The notes: a model not told the origin generated them from the sequence alone. DNA of 64,000 nt from Flaccisagitta enflata (GCA_965153355.1 OZ231126.1:54684001-54748000), one strand, 5' to 3'; positions 38,666 to 63,343 are shown, counted from the first letter of the stretch. A program made the numbers and translations.

Positions 38666-39174
38666 GTTGAGTGGAATGAACGAAAGTTGGAAGCAGCGGC
38701 GTATCTGAGCCAAGATTTTAGCAGCTGCCGCCTTCAATCTATGTCCGACAAAGCTCCTGTCCGACCTATAGTACTAAAAATTATCATTATATAAAACTAT
38801 ACATAAATATCTACTACTATATAAATATAACTAAATATGACCATACATAACTTGTTACAGCAGTCTGTATTGTGTAACTACGTAGTACAACACTTGTCTA
38901 AATAAGTTCATAGAATTCTCATCACACCTGGAGCAATGACTGCATTTTACTTTAAAAGCGTTATTTGGAGTTAAGCTAAAATCGTTTTCCATTGGACATT
39001 TTAGCAGAAATAAAAAAAAATAACAATGGTAAAATGATGCAGAGGCATTCCATCAGAGCGAAAAGAGCAGACTATGGCATAGCATGAATAATCACATGAC
39101 CTATGGAGCCCATTGTTATATACTACCGAATAACACAAGTTTCGATTTCTAAATACCGCTCTGCCTTTGTCTGT

Positions 39175-39178
<4 letters not shown>
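38666..39178. other. Upstream of the discoidin-like gene, no gene seen
   Basis: Presumed 5' UTR and promoter side of the minus-strand gene. The word GTCCGACAT next to AGCAGCTGCCGC-like sequence recurs near 39330-39375, suggesting a small duplication. Confidence 0.35.
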
Positions 39179-39233
<55 letters not shown>

Positions 39234-39317
39234 CTCCTCCTCCTCCTCCTCCTCCTTCTCCTCCTCCTTCTCCTCCTCCTCTTTCTTCTTCTTCTTCTTT
39301 TTCTTCTTCTTCTTTCC
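39177..39317. repeat. (CT)n then (CTC/CTT)n microsatellite
   Basis: CT to 39230, then CTCCTC and TTCTTC. Confidence 0.95.
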
Positions 39318-39689
39318 TTTGTCTGTCTGTCCGACATCGATCCTGTCCGACATAGAACAGCTGCCGCGGCAGCTGCGGAAGCCCCTTCAAATACGCCGCT
39401 GGTTGGAAGCAAGTTGTCATATTCGCTTAGTTGTAACTTAATCAGCTATTTTATTCAGGAATCGATTTTTTTCAATCAAATGTGAAGCAATTTCGCTTTA
39501 GAATTTGATATAAACCTTTGTGCAACGGGTCTGAATCGATTCGCTACGAATTTATTAAGGTGATACAGTGGATGGCTGCTCACCACTAAACTGGGAAATT
39601 CAGGGAAAAATTCCATTTTGGAAATCTGCTTTCTTTCCGCTGATTGTTGCTGTTTTGACTTCTCAGTCTACTTATGAATTCTTATCCTT

Positions 39690-39825
39690 TCAGGTAGGAC
39701 TTGTCGAGACACAAGACGCAGTGCCAATTTAGACTTTCACAGGCCATCCCTCGAGACCAAGCCATTTACAATAACTGTTTTGTAAATTTTTGCTGTTTCG
39801 TAAATAAATTCATTCATTCATTCAA
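39690..39825 (+). mobile_element. Probable 3' tail of a non-LTR retrotransposon
   Basis: TGTAAATTTTTGCTGTTTCG, then TAAATAAATTCATTCATTC ending in an ATTC tetramer tail. CR1/L2-type LINEs end in short simple repeats. Assignment is by this ending only. Confidence 0.45.
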
Positions 39826-40436
39826 TTAACGATTCTTTCTCTTGCTCTCTGCTCCTGTTAAATCTTATTAGATTATTACCGTGAAGTGCGTAAAAACCGT
39901 AATCTTTTTCTCAGACTTAACTGTAGAAAAGATGACAGCATGATTTGATCATCAATCAGACTAACGGAATCATTTGGACAGTGCCGGGGAAGACATGCGC
40001 TGATTTTTTTCTTTTTTTTGCCTTGGATTTCAGGTAAAGTCAGGTGAAAATCAACGTACAAAGTCATAAAAGTTATCATTTTTCCGTTTTTCATAATAGA
40101 CCTTTTTCTCATTGTATGAAATTATGATCCTATACTATAGCCTCCTATGCTATAGCCAGTATATAATCTTCCACTTTAAGGGGACACGCACTGTATGATT
40201 TCCGCTAAATGATTTTCGCTTTATTTGCCAGCCAGCGTTGCTCTTCAGGTTTCATCCAAATGAAAAATCTGACGGACATTCAAAAATCTATACATCATAC
40301 TGAGTCAGATGGTCCGTCTGTCATTCCCTCCTTTCGTCCATCCGTATCACAATTTTCTTTCTTTGTTTGTCTCCCCAGGCTCATTGAATAGAGAGCACGG
40401 TGCACAATATATTGTTCAAGTTCTTGATTAAACTGA
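39826..40436. other. Non-coding, no gene seen
   Basis: AT-rich. TTAAGGGGACACGCACTG near 40177 resembles transposon termini but no partner was found nearby. Confidence 0.35.
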
Positions 40437-40555
40437 AACAAGGCCGGATACACGGCAATCCAGTCGCGGACGGTTGGGGAGGAGCAATAATGCGAAAACC
40501 GCTCGGAATTCAAAAATGTGACGGACGGACGGACCGACCTAACGACCGACTGTTA
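40437..40555 (-). repeat. Dispersed AGTCGCG repeat, partial inverted copy
   Basis: AACAAGGCCGGATACACGGC, CAGTCGCGGACGGTTGG, GCGAAAACCGC and GACGGACGGACCGACC. Confidence 0.7.
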
Positions 40556-40652
40556 CAAGGAGAAGTAGGAACGAGAAGGCAAGACGGTTACGATCGAGAT
40601 TAGGTCTTGAGCCTTTTGTTCTTTTTTATCTCGAGAACTCAGTCGGCTGATT

Positions 40653-40735
40653 TTAGGGTTAGGGTTAGTGTTGGGATTAGCTTGCTTTTAGGGTTAGGGT
40701 AAGGGTTGGTGTGATTTAGGGTTAGGGTTAGGTGG
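40653..40735 (+). repeat. Interstitial telomere-like (TTAGGG)n block
   Basis: Three clusters of TTAGGGTTAGGG with TTGGGATTAG and GTAAGGG variants over about 80 bp. Confidence 0.75.
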
Positions 40736-40739
40736 GGTG

Positions 40740-42095
40740 ATACAAAAAAGTGTGATATTTGACTTTAACGTTAAGCTTTTCTGTTCCTTTCTTCACTCAG
40801 TTAAACTATGATAAACAAACTTTTACCAAAAATTTTACTACCCTTGGTCACCAACAATTCATGCAGACGTGTAAAGGTTATCTATCAGAAGAATATGCCT
40901 CAAAATCATATGAACAGATGATCCACGAAAAAAATATTTAAATATGGGACCGTACCCCTACAAATTGTGGCCGCCAGCCACCCCCTTTTCCAAAACAAAT
41001 CATAGGAAGCCCCAAGTCAAAAATCCTTCCATTACATTTTCTATGGGATATGAGGGGGTTGACTCATTTCCCTTTGATGGAAATTTTCGTACTAACTCTT
41101 GTTAGGCCACTGATTAGTGATGAACCTCAAACAAACAATGCCATGGTGAGTTGGTGACCTGATCAGTTATCACTACTGCAAATTTGCGAGCTAAAACATT
41201 TACGCGCTGAAACAAAAGTAAGCTCTCAACAACTAAAGGTCGTGACTCATTAATAACCATGGCCAAATAAATGATAAGACGCTCAATTTTTATCATTTAA
41301 TTGAAAACCACTAATACTTTTTACTTGAAATTCATAAGCATTTTAAAGAGCTTCAAAAACACTACAAATCTAGACTAAGCAGAAATTTGTAGCTTAAGAC
41401 ATGGCCCCAATCCAAGACATATGAGATTGAAGTTGAGCATTTAAATTCCAAACTGCCAAAAGAATACATTTCAGCACCTATCAAAAAGGCACTTTTTATC
41501 GTTATTATTCTGTATTATGACTGGTATGAAATCTTAGGTGAAAATGAAGTATTTTGAATTCTCTACAAGATGAAACCGTGCAGATTTCATGATTTCTCTT
41601 TGTCTACAAGCTGTATAAATTCAAAGTTGGTTACTCTATAATGATGGAAATCAGATTTTAGAATTTTTTAGTGGTTATCTTTAAAACATCATAACTTCTA
41701 AAGTTTCGAAGCTAGAATGTTAAGAAAGAGCTCAAATGAAAGATTTTTTAAAGCTCTTTAAAATCATAATGGGTTCGTAGGGTTTAACATTTTTAGTTTT
41801 GAAGTAATCAACAATCCAAAAATTGCGTCTAGTTTTTTTTTGTTTTTTTTTTGGTCATGGTTACGAAAAGCATCATCTCAAAATCTACTGTTTTATTTCT
41901 TATTAAGTAGTAAAGTATTTCTTTCTTGATAAAAGACAATTTACAAAACCAGAATTCTGGACTCTCACCCAGATATCCCGGTTGCCTACTCTGTTCCTCG
42001 CGATCTGTTTGACAGAAATGCATCGCGATCCAACAGATTAAAAAAAATACTTTTCTACAAGATATCTTTAAGTATCAGAATTAGGAAAATTAACA
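40740..42095. other. Repeat-derived non-coding DNA, no gene seen
   Basis: Near 40960-41060 it shares ATTTTCTATGGGATAT and the GGCCGCC..CCACCCCC pattern with the MITE at 21825. The remainder shows no coding segment. Confidence 0.35.
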
Positions 42096-42097
42096 TA

Positions 42098-42708
42098 CCG
42101 GGTCATCCACCGGAGTTGTCGGATTATGTTAAGCTTTCACTCTTTGATGCCTGAAGTCATATAATTGAAATTTATCTAGTCCTAAAGAGTAAGTATTGAC
42201 GTTTTTTGTATCAAAATTTCATCCATTTTGGTCAAGTAGTTTGTCTTTTACATGGATTTGAAGTAAAACCTCATGTTTCCCCACTGAGCAGATTTTCCAT
42301 CAAAATCCAAAGTTTTTCATGTAAACATTTCATTTCATTTTTGAACAATCTGAGCTACTTATCTAGATAAGCCTTGAATAATTGATGATTCAAACTAATT
42401 AAGTATTTTTCTTTAAATCTATCTTTAGTTCAAGACTAATCTTGTCTCTTTGGAATGATTTTGTTAAAATATTGAAAATGAAGGCAACCAGTATTCTTGA
42501 TTTTCATGAAAAATTTGTCCAATTGGAGAACATCAGCTTTTCCTTCAAATCCATACAACAGACAAACAACTTGACCAAAATGGATGAAATTTTGATACAA
42601 AAAACGTCAAAGTATACTCTTTAAGACTAGATCAATTTCAAATCCATGACTGCTACCATTTGTGAGTAAAAGCTTAACATAATCCGACAACTCAGGTGGA
42701 TGTCCCGG
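42098..42708. mobile_element. 611 bp TA-flanked MITE
   Basis: Ends CCGGGTCATCCACC and GGTGGATGTCCCGG, extending through GTTGTCGGATTATGTTAAGC. TA at 42096-42097 and 42709-42710. Confidence 0.8.
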
Positions 42709-42904
42709 TAGACTTCAGTGATGGAAACAATGCAAAAAAAAAAAAAAAGAGAGAGAGAGAGAGAAAAATAATGTGACAGCAGCAAAATTGTAAATGAAAA
42801 CGAGCTACAGTACCTAATACTATCCTCACAAATAAAATCTTCCCACCACAATACAAGCATATACTTTGAAAATGTGCTGCTCCTACCACCTTGCCAATAA
42901 GTAT

Positions 42905-43245
42905 ACCGACACCTTAAACTAAAGATATCTTGGCCTCTCGAACAGCTAGAACTAAAAAAAAGGAAATTAATCTTTGTCAAATTATCTTCAAAATGAATGC
43001 AATCTGGTTCTTGTAGCTTTAGCCGTTTAGAAATGGCAAGCCAAAGAATGAAAGCATTCATTTTCAAAAATGCGGAAAAAAATCAAGAATAAAGAAGTCA
43101 ATATTTAAGTACTGTTTCTACTAAGGATATCTTTGCTCTTGAACAAGCTAGAAACTTTTGTAAAAAAGGCAAATTCATCTTCATCAAAAAATCTTCAAGA
43201 TGAGCGCAATCTGGTTTCTGTAGCTTCAATCGTTAAGAAGTATAA
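42905..43245. repeat. Diverged direct repeat (~210 bp spacing)
   Basis: AAGATATCTTGGCCTCTCGAAC...GCAATCTGGTTCTTGTAGC-like sequence recurs as GGATATCTTTGCTCTTGAAC...GCAATCTGGTTTCTGTAGC. Confidence 0.55.
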
Positions 43246-43626
43246 GCAAAACAATGAACCTATATCAAGAATGATTAGCTCAGCAAAATTTATTTAAGAG
43301 ATGTGAAATCATATCATCTTTTGCAATATAAAAAACTGTACACACCGGTCTGGATACAGCGACTAACTCAGGGTTGAGTGACCAGGGTACTGACCATGGG
43401 GTATGTTTTCTGTATAGTTTGGGGAAAATCACCCACTATGCAGTAGGTTTTTTCTAAGGCAAACTTTTTGTTAAACATCAGTTTCTGTCGGGAATGCAGG
43501 CAAGAGTCATTTTGGTTAAAATCATAACCATTCACCAATACCAAATCTCACGAGGCCTCTAAAGATTCATTTGCCTCTTGGAAAATCTCCATACTATGTT
43601 GTACTTGAACCATTTTTCTGCTTAGA

Positions 43627-44153
43627 CAGTCAGCGGACAAAACACAATAGGTATATATATCACTCCGCTGGTTTTGATCCAATCCACTGATGTTGAACAG
43701 AATGCTGTAAACAACAACTGGTTGTTGAAATTACAGCCGGCTGTTAAGTTACAAAGTTGGTAAAAATCCAACTTTCATCAAATAGAATGAGACCTGCAGA
43801 TTCATAATCCTGATGAAATTCTGAAAAGTTTGATATGTCACACTTTACACTTTTTGTAAGAAATATTTTTTTTAACATTATGTTATAATTGAATTAAACA
43901 TTGAAATTTTTTTTTATTTTCATATAAAAGTATATGTTGTGACATATCAAACTTCTCAAAATGTCATCAGAATTATGAATCTGCAGGTCTCATTCTATTT
44001 GGTGAAAGTTGGATTTTTACCAACTTTGTAACGTAACAGCCGGCTGTACTTTCAACAACCAGTTGTTGTTTACAGCATTCTGTTCAACATCAGTGGGTTG
44101 GATCAAAACCAACAGAGTGATATATATACCTATTGTGTTTTGTCCGCTGACTG
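43627..44153. mobile_element. 527 bp near-palindromic MITE with 4 bp duplication TAGA
   Basis: Arms of about 230 bp start CAGTCAGCGGACAAAACAC and are nearly identical. TAGA lies at 43623-43626 and 44154-44157. The loop includes GATATGTCACACTTTACAC, similar to the elements at 11908 and 53685. Confidence 0.85.
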
Positions 44154-44369
44154 TAGAATCCAAATCTGATGGTGTATCATCTTTAAAATGACGCCAAAGG
44201 GCTGTAATTGGTATCCCAAGTGACACACCATTTCCGGTCTGAGTGTAAGTTCAATTTTCACTAAATTGATTACTGAGCGCACCCTAAAGCACGGATTATA
44301 GCAAAAGTTAATATCAATCATGATCAAGATATTTAAAAAAAGTTTCCTTCTCCTCCTTCTCTGTCCTCG

Positions 44370-45146
44370 CCCCTTTTTTGGTCAGCAGCCCCAGAGCACC
44401 CATGTCCTGTAGGACACAGGGGTGAATTTCCAGATCTCCGTCCTTCCATCCATCCACCCTTCAATCCATCCATCCGTCCCCCATGGTCATCAGGGCCTCA
44501 AACCAGCACTCTCAGGCCTGATTTTGGCCCTTTAAACCCTCAAAGTAGCCCTCCAGACCTCAAATAAGCTCTCCAGACTTTCTCCCTTTTTGGGCAGCAG
44601 AAGGGGTGATTAACATGGAAAATTGCCCCAGAGGCTTCAAATTTGCCCCCCTAGGGACGTCAGGAAATTCACTCCAGTGTCCTACAGGGCATTGGCCCTC
44701 TGAGGCCGCTGTCCTGCTTTCACTCTACTTCTTCAACTGATCACTCCAAGCAGGGCATTGGGTACTGCTGACCATGTGCGATCCGTGGATGACTAGTTTC
44801 CCCCTGCTCTGTCCTCCCCTCCCTTTTTGAGCAGCGGGCCAGCGGCCCAAACGTGTCCGTCCTTCTATCCGTCCTTCTTTCCTTCCATGCATCCATCCAT
44901 CTGTCAATCTGTCCATCCTTCCCTCTGTCTGTCCGTCCATCCATCCATCCATCCATCCATCCATTCGTCTGTTTGTCCCCCCCCCCCGGTAGCCATCAGG
45001 GCCTCAAACCAACACTCAGGCCTAATGATGGCCTTTCAAGCCATCAAAGTAGTCCTTCCAGACATCAATTTAGCCCTCCAGACCTCAAATAAGCTCTCCA
45101 AACATCAAATTTGTCCTCCAGACCTCAAATTAGCCCTCCCGGCCCA
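44370..45146. repeat. Dispersed C-rich module with CCAT/CCGT units
   Basis: GTCCTGTAGGACACAGGGGTG, GCAGGGCATTGGGTACCGC and GACCTCAAAT(TA)GCCCTCC units, plus a CATC tract at 44880-44965. Similar modules occur near 19690, 20460, 47290 and 61470. Confidence 0.65.
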
Positions 45147-45440
45147 CAGTCCATCAAATCCCACCCTGATGGGAAAAAAACACCTAACGCCACTTTATCC
45201 CACTCCACCCACCTACACAGTCCATCAAATCCCACCCTGATGGGAAAAAAACACCTAACGCCACTTTATCCCACTCCACCCACCTACACAGTCCATCAAA
45301 TCCCACCCTGATGGGAAAAAAACACCTAACGCCACTTTATCCCACTCCACCCACCTACACAGTCCATCAAATCCCACCCTGATGGGAAAAAAACACCTAA
45401 CGCCACTTTATCCCACTCCACCCACCTACACAGTCCATCA
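45147..45440. repeat. 71 bp tandem repeat, four units plus partial
   Basis: Starts at 45147, 45218, 45289, 45360 and 45431, each beginning CAGTCCATCAAATCCC. The units look identical, so the array expanded recently. Confidence 0.93.
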
Positions 45441-45769
45441 AATCCCCCAAAGCTTGTCCTCTTTCACCTCCTCCCCACCCACCTCCATGTTTTGTTTTCA
45501 ATGTTTAATCCCTCATGAACTTCTTCACTTATTTCTTAGTTTATCACCAAAGAAGTATTTATCTGAGAGAAAGTAACTATGAACTATGTTGCCATACACA
45601 CATATATATAAAGCTCTTACATATGTTTCTTCAAAATCAGATACCTTCATATCACAAGGCGAGAAGAAATTTGTCATCCAGAAGGAATTTCTGCAATATG
45701 CAAACAATTAAAAAACAAAGCCACTTACACGGCTATCTTAGTCACATGTGGATAGGCAGGGATAGTATT

Positions 45770-46460
45770 CTTTTAGACAATTCTAGGACACACCTAGCAT
45801 CATTCATAACCCTTAGTTACTTAAGGACAATTTTAGGACAACCTTAGGACAAGTCTAGCACAACTTTAGAACAACTTTAGGACAAATCTAGAACAACTTT
45901 CAAACAAATATAGGTAAACATTAGGACAACTCCAAGACAACTTTAGGACAACTCTAGGACGACTCTAAGACAACTCTAGGACGACTCTAAGACAACTCTA
46001 GGACAACTCTAAAACAACTTTAGGACAACTCTGGGACAACTTCATAACAACTGGGACAATTCTTATACAATTCTAGGATGACTTGAAAAATTCTTGGACA
46101 ACGTTCTGAAAACTCAAGGACAAATCAAGGACATATCAAGGACATCTCTTGAACAATTCTAAAACAACTCTAAAACAACTCCCTGACCACTCTGATTTTT
46201 GTAGGACCACACTAGAACAACTTCAGGACTAGTAGGACAAGTAGGACAACTTTGGACAATTCTAGGACAACTCTACAACGAGTCAAACACACTTTTAGGA
46301 CAATTCCAGGACAACCAAAGTACAACTTCAGTACAAAATAGACAACTGTAGGTTGACTAAAAAAAAACCCTAGGACAATTGAGACAACTTCAAGACCACT
46401 CAAGGTCAACACAAGGACAACTCAAGGACAAATCAAAGACAACTCGTGGACAACCTAAGG
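45770..46460. repeat. Degenerate 11-12 bp minisatellite (AGGACAACTCT)
   Basis: About fifty units of AGGACAACTTT/AGGACAACTCT with frequent substitutions. Confidence 0.85.
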
Positions 46461-46988
46461 ACAACTCATGGACAACTCATGGGCTAATCAAAAACAAAGT
46501 AAACACAGTGAAAAGAGGAAAATAACAAATCTCCCAAAAGCTAATTTGTATGATTCAGTAATCAGTTATCAGGCTCGTTCTCCGCTCAAACTAAAAAGCG
46601 CATTCGCGCGCATTACGCACAGCTCCGTGGGTTGATAATGGAGGATCCCAACCCACCGAATCCAAGAAATTCAGTGGACTCTAGCGGACTCGTTAACTTA
46701 TGTAAAATCCTATACTTATAATGTATTTTTGATGTATTTTTAGTATTACTATCAAGCCTCTAATGATTTCGAATTGATTTTTTTTGTAGAAATGGACCAT
46801 TTGGGGTTAGTAGAAGTGAAAAATCACATAATTACACCAGGTTGAAAAAAGTCGCATTTCTTATTTATTTCCCATCATGGCGGATTGTGCGGCCGCCTCA
46901 AGTCAGCTCTTCAAGCCTTAAAGCTGCTATCTGGGCCTCAAGCCTGCCCCCAGGACCTCAAATCTGCCCTCCAGACCTCAAATCTGTG

Positions 46989-46994
<6 letters not shown>

Positions 46995-47068
<74 letters not shown>
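46995..47068. repeat. (GT)n microsatellite
   Basis: GT tract flanked by GACCTCAAATCTG and AGCCTCAAGG words of the nearby minisatellite family. Confidence 0.93.
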
Positions 47069-47076
<8 letters not shown>

Positions 47077-47269
47077 TTTTTGTGTGTGAGGCTCATATTC
47101 CAGCCTCAAGGTCTAAATCCCGATGACGACAATGACAGCAATGACGTCAACAGTGACAACGACCACAAAAGGTAAATTTTACTCAGCCCCCAAACTGTCC
47201 AAGTCAATGTTTTTCACCAATATTGTTGATACAGGTTTCCACTCTTAAGCAGTGGCTCTGAAAGGGCTG

Positions 47270-47470
47270 TTGACCTATGCTTTTTGGGCAGCAGTCCCAA
47301 AGGGCCGATGTCCTGTAGGACACAGGGGTGAATTTCCAGACGTCCCTCCGTCTGTCCATCTGTAGGTACGCACTTTCGTCCCCCCCCCCAAGGCTACTCT
47401 GGTCCCTCCTGGAACACAAATCAGCCCTCTAAGGCCCCAAATCAGCCACCTCAGGCCCCAAATCCCTGTG
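47270..47470. repeat. Dispersed C-rich module, second copy
   Basis: GTCCTGTAGGACACAGGGGTG and AATTTCCAGACGTCC match 44400-44450. Confidence 0.6.
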
Positions 47471-47744
47471 TCCTACTACCTAGAGCATAAGTCTTCGTCC
47501 ACCTGAGGTAAAAGCTAACTTAATAAAAAATATAGTCAAATCATTTCTTATTGCGGTTTGAATACTTCATTTTACTTCTTGCCAAGGCAACACTTTCTTC
47601 CATGGGTCATTATAATGATTTACAAGGCTTCTGAATGTAATATGCCAGGCCTTGTCACTAAACATTTTGTGCAATTTGATGTCAGTCAAGTTACAGCTGT
47701 AACTTATACTTTTTGAACCAAAAATTCTTTGGAGAAATAGGTCT

Positions 47745-48093
47745 TGGTCAATTGCACTAGTAGCTCCTGAACATATTTTAGCCATCAGTGTTTGTTCATT
47801 CAATTTTTTTTGTGTCTAGACAAGCAAGTAGCGAGATGGATGAGATACAAAGAATTACAATTCATTTGCCAAATTTTCAAGATGACAAGCCAACTTCAAA
47901 TTGCTCTCATTATATATTTTGGTCAATTGCACTAGTAGCCCCTGAACATTTTTCAGCCATCAGTGTTTGTTCATTCAATTTTTTTCATGTCTAGACAAGC
48001 AAGTGTATAGCGAGATGGATGAGATAAAAAGAATTACAATTCATTTGCCAAATTTTCAAGATGACAAGCCAACTTCAAATTGCTCTCATTACT
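47745..48093. repeat. ~175 bp tandem duplication
   Basis: GGTCAATTGCACTAGTAGC...CAGTGTTTGTTCATTCAATT...CAAGATGACAAGCC occurs twice with few differences. Confidence 0.9.
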
Positions 48094-49018
48094 AAATGTA
48101 GCGACCGGTCACGACGCTCAGTCAGGTTGTGAAAACAATCGTTGAAAAACATGAAATTTCTGCGCAGAGGATAGCTTAATTATACTATGAAAGGTCGTGA
48201 TTATCAAGTAATGAGCTACTATTAATGCAAAATATGTGAAAGCATGTCATATTACATCATATAGCGCCAGGAAATGGTGAAAAACCGGAGGAAAAATGGT
48301 CTACGCGATCCATGGAAATAGTCAAAATGAGCCTCAACTTTGATAAAACGGGGAGGGGTCTAATTATTCTTCCTTACGCGCGATTCAAATATATATGAAA
48401 AAGGAAACCAAGAAGAACCAGAATCTCAAATTTTATCAAAATCGGTCAATGCGAACCCTGTGTCCCATGCGTACATTTGTTAGATTACTTTCGAGAAAAA
48501 TGGCTGCTTTGCGGTGGTTGTTTCGTTGTTCGTTCGTCGAGCGTAAAAAGGTGAACGCGCTGCAGTTGAAAGTTCCAGTTTCAAGTAAAAACTGAATTGT
48601 TCATAAAAATTGATAATGTACTTAAAAACATATACTGCAGCACATCATTCGAAAGCTGTTGATGCATTGAATATGAATACATGTATGTTTTAAATCAGAA
48701 CTGCAAAAATAAAAATCTATGAGAGAAAAATCGATATTTTGATGTTTGGCTCGCTAGACTTGTTCCGCCAGGGATTTTTCAGTAAGTATAACATGATTAT
48801 TATCACAAGGGCATATGATTTACTCCTCAAAAAAATTGACTTGGTGGCCCAAATGATGTGTGGATAATTCAAACTTCAAAAGTGGAGAAAATTTTTTTTT
48901 TAAATCCTGAAGATGAATTCTTTAGAAATGGGCCCCATGCTGAGAGCACTTGGGTAAATGTCTGATCGTCGTTTGAGATATATGTGTTATGTAATTTTGT
49001 TTTTCTACCCGCTTCATC
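48094..49018. promoter_or_regulatory. Presumed 5' flank of the transposase-like gene
   Basis: 925 bp before ATG 49019 without recognisable exons. It would contain the promoter and any 5' UTR. No specific element is evident. Confidence 0.25.
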
Positions 49019-60305
<11,287 letters not shown>

Positions 60306-61586
60306 ATGACTTTCTAATTGAGCGTAGTTGATTTTCCAATTTTATTTTCAAATTTTGGTATTTTGTATTGGCGGATTTTTTTTCTCATTGCAGTTTCGAG
60401 GCTGTGAATTCATGTGATGTTATCAATACGTTTTACACCACCCTACCGTAGTTTTAAGCTTATTTCTAGTATTGGTGGGCACTGGGCAGGAGCAGAAAAT
60501 ATGGAAAAATAAATCTGATGGACAGACCAACCAACAGACCAACCAACCAATGCACAGATGAACGGATGACTTTTAGTGTCGCCACAAAAAAAAATTTGTG
60601 CTATTTCACACAAAGAAATTCGGATTTTTGCCCATTTGGACCTGTTTTAGGCCGCATTTTACTATAAAGTGAGTAAAATTTTTTTGTGCACAATATGATT
60701 ACCTTTGATCTACATTGATCAATTTATACAAGCTAAACAAAATAGCCATGCAATGATTATATGCTTTGAAATGCTGTTTTTGGCAATTTTTGCTTGATTT
60801 TGACCTGTTTTTGGGCATTTCTGGCCCAATTCTCTGTAAAAATGCCCAAGATATCTTAATTTTCAAATTGCTGGTCGAGATCAAGCAGTTGGTACAAAAA
60901 AACGCGACTAATCATTGATTCACCGCTGAAAATAACATTTTTTGCCGATTTTGAATATTTTAGATTTTTTTTTTTGCCTTTAAAGTGGAATAACTTTTGA
61001 ACGGCTCGACCGATTTTTGAACGAAAAAAACCAGTCGATTTATCTGAAAAAGCTCTTTATTTTCATCACCAATTTTGTGTATTTTTCTCAAAAATTGTAT
61101 GATTTTTGGCCTAAAATGTGAAGACATGTCATCAACGATTATTTGTCTGCAAATCTAGCATCATTTTTACATGCTTATTGTGCTCAAAAGTGCCCTATGA
61201 AGGTCGCGATCGACCTATATCATCTCAATAAATGTACATAAGTGTAAAATGACCAAAAAAATCATGGTAACCATGATATTACAATTAGGTGTCCCCTTAC
61301 TACTAAATGCTTTGAGCTACCAAGATGAGATTAGACTCATATAAAAAATTTTTTGAAACTGTTTTTAGATCTCACCAATTTTTTACATTTTTTTTTAACT
61401 AATTTAAGTTTAAATTTAAGTTTAAATTTAAGTTTAAAGGTGGACGAAAACTTATGCTCTAGGAAGTACAGGACATCGGCCCTTTGGAGCCACTGCCCTG
61501 CTCTCACTCCACTCTTTCAGCAGATCTCCAAACAAGGCATTGGGTACCGCTGACCATGTGCCCCTTGGATAACTAGTTTCCTTCTA
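60306..61586. other. 3' flank, repeat-derived, no gene seen
   Basis: AT-rich. A possible element spans about 60570-61300 (TAGTGTCGCCACAAA versus AATTAGGTGTCCCCTTA), but pairing is weak. A dispersed C-rich module with GGGTACCGCTGACCATG lies at 61470-61575. Confidence 0.35.
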
Positions 61587-62179
61587 ACCATAAGTGCAAT
61601 AAAAATGGCCGATTTTTGAAAGGTCTGTAAAGGATCAAAAATTCATCTAAACATAACAAAATTTATGACACTTTGAAAGCCCTCCAAAAGATCTTTCATT
61701 TGAAACTTTTGTGGGACCACTAACTCAATGAATATGCAAATGAGAGTAAGATTAGCAAAACCGCTTAATTTTGAAACTGCCCATGGTGTCTTTACAAAGT
61801 TGCATAAAAAATCACAGAAGACGCTGCCCTACATTGATAAAAATTGAATGGATATTGGGGCAAATACAGGTCAACTAGCCCCTAAAATTTCATCGAAATC
61901 GATTAAGATCTTCTATCATTTTTACTCATCTAAAACATTTCAGAAAATCTGAGTGACAAATTCAGCCCTTTTTTCATGAGGTGGCAATTTAGTTGTTAGC
62001 CCTTAATCTGTCATATTTTCTGAAAGAATTGAGAAAAAATTTGTTGCATGGACTCAAATGAAAGATAATTTTGGTATGTTTTTATAATGCATGAATTTTA
62101 GGATGGTCCCAAGAATCTTTTGACCAAAACCTGTGCTCAAAGCTGTTGAAAAATCGGCCATTTTTATTGCACTCATGGT
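61587..62179 (-). mobile_element. 593 bp TA-flanked MITE, copy B
   Basis: Same terminal repeat ACCATAAGTGCAATAAAAAT and same length as 12291-12883, opposite orientation. TA at 61585-61586 and 62180-62181. Confidence 0.85.
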
Positions 62180-62265
62180 TACATCCCCACTAACTCAAAT
62201 CCTAGCCTCAGGGACCAAATCCCATCCCTCGAGCACAATTTCCAGCCTCAAGGCCCATTTCTACC

Positions 62266-62480
62266 CCCCTAGGCTTTGAAGGCTTTGAAGGCTTTGAAGG
62301 CTTTGAAGGCTTTGAAGGCTTTGACGCTTTGAAGCTCCAACTCAAGCCTTTGAAGGCTTTGAGGGCTTTGAAGGCTTTGAAAGCTTTGAAGGCTTTGAGG
62401 CTTTTAAGCTCCAACTCCAGCCTCAAGGCTTTGAGGCTTTGATGCTCCAACTCCAGGCTTTGAAGGCTTTGAAGGCTTAA
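62266..62480. repeat. 9 bp minisatellite (GGCTTTGAA)
   Basis: About twenty GGCTTTGAA units with breaks of CTCCAACTC(C/A)AG. Confidence 0.92.
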
Positions 62481-63343
62481 ATTGCAGTGACTGAAAACGA
62501 AAGCATGGTGAAAAGTGAACAATGCTTTTTTCCTCACGGCGATAGTCGCCATTACTGGTGTGTATTAAAGAGCTAATGCGATTTTTTTTTTGAAGAATTA
62601 TTCATGTGTTTTTTAAATGAGCTATATCATGATAGGTGGAACAATATCCCTCACTATACCCAAACTGAAGTTATTAGAAGAGGGCCTTGTGAACCCTCAC
62701 TGACTAGTTAATACGCGCACCACTCCTAATTTTCTACAAAACAATCTAAAAAACATTCTTTCTTATCTACCCCAAAAGCAAACAACATACCAAAACTAAT
62801 TGAGGGCAAAAGATTGTTACCTAATTAACTAAAATTCAGTTTATGTTCTGACATTAAAGAGTATACTTATATTTACTAAGATTTTCTAAAAAAAAGTAAT
62901 TATTTATCAAGAAAACTACATGGAATTTTTCTAAATTTTTATAATTCCTATGAAAACTTATATTTACTGAGATTCTTTAATACCAAAGATTATTTTTAAG
63001 TACCAAATCTACATGTGATTTTGCTGATTTGTAGGATTCCAAAATAAAAATGAAATATAAAGGAATTAAATGTGATTACACCTCGCTATATCAGTCTGTC
63101 CCATCTGTTTTTTAGCTCACTGCTCATACCGAAATGCCCATCACTATCAGTACCGCTGCCCACCAGCATGCAACTAGGGTAGTCGTGTATCCGGCCTTGT
63201 TTATCTATATATATGACTTCTATTCGTCGACAAATAAATTGTGACAGGCCATACAACAACACACCAGAAGAGAGAAAAAAAAAAAAAACAAACACAAATG
63301 AACATAGGCGTAAAAAGAAAAAAAAAACAGTATCACAAGAGAG
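62481..63343. other. Non-coding, one repeat fragment
   Basis: AT-rich. A fragment of the AGTCGCG family (CGTGTATCCGGCCTTGTT) ends near 63201. No gene seen. Confidence 0.4.

Noticed and set aside
45147-45440. Regular 71 bp repeats considered as a CRISPR array
   Set aside because: Direct head-to-tail copies with no variable spacers, in a eukaryotic context: a simple tandem repeat.
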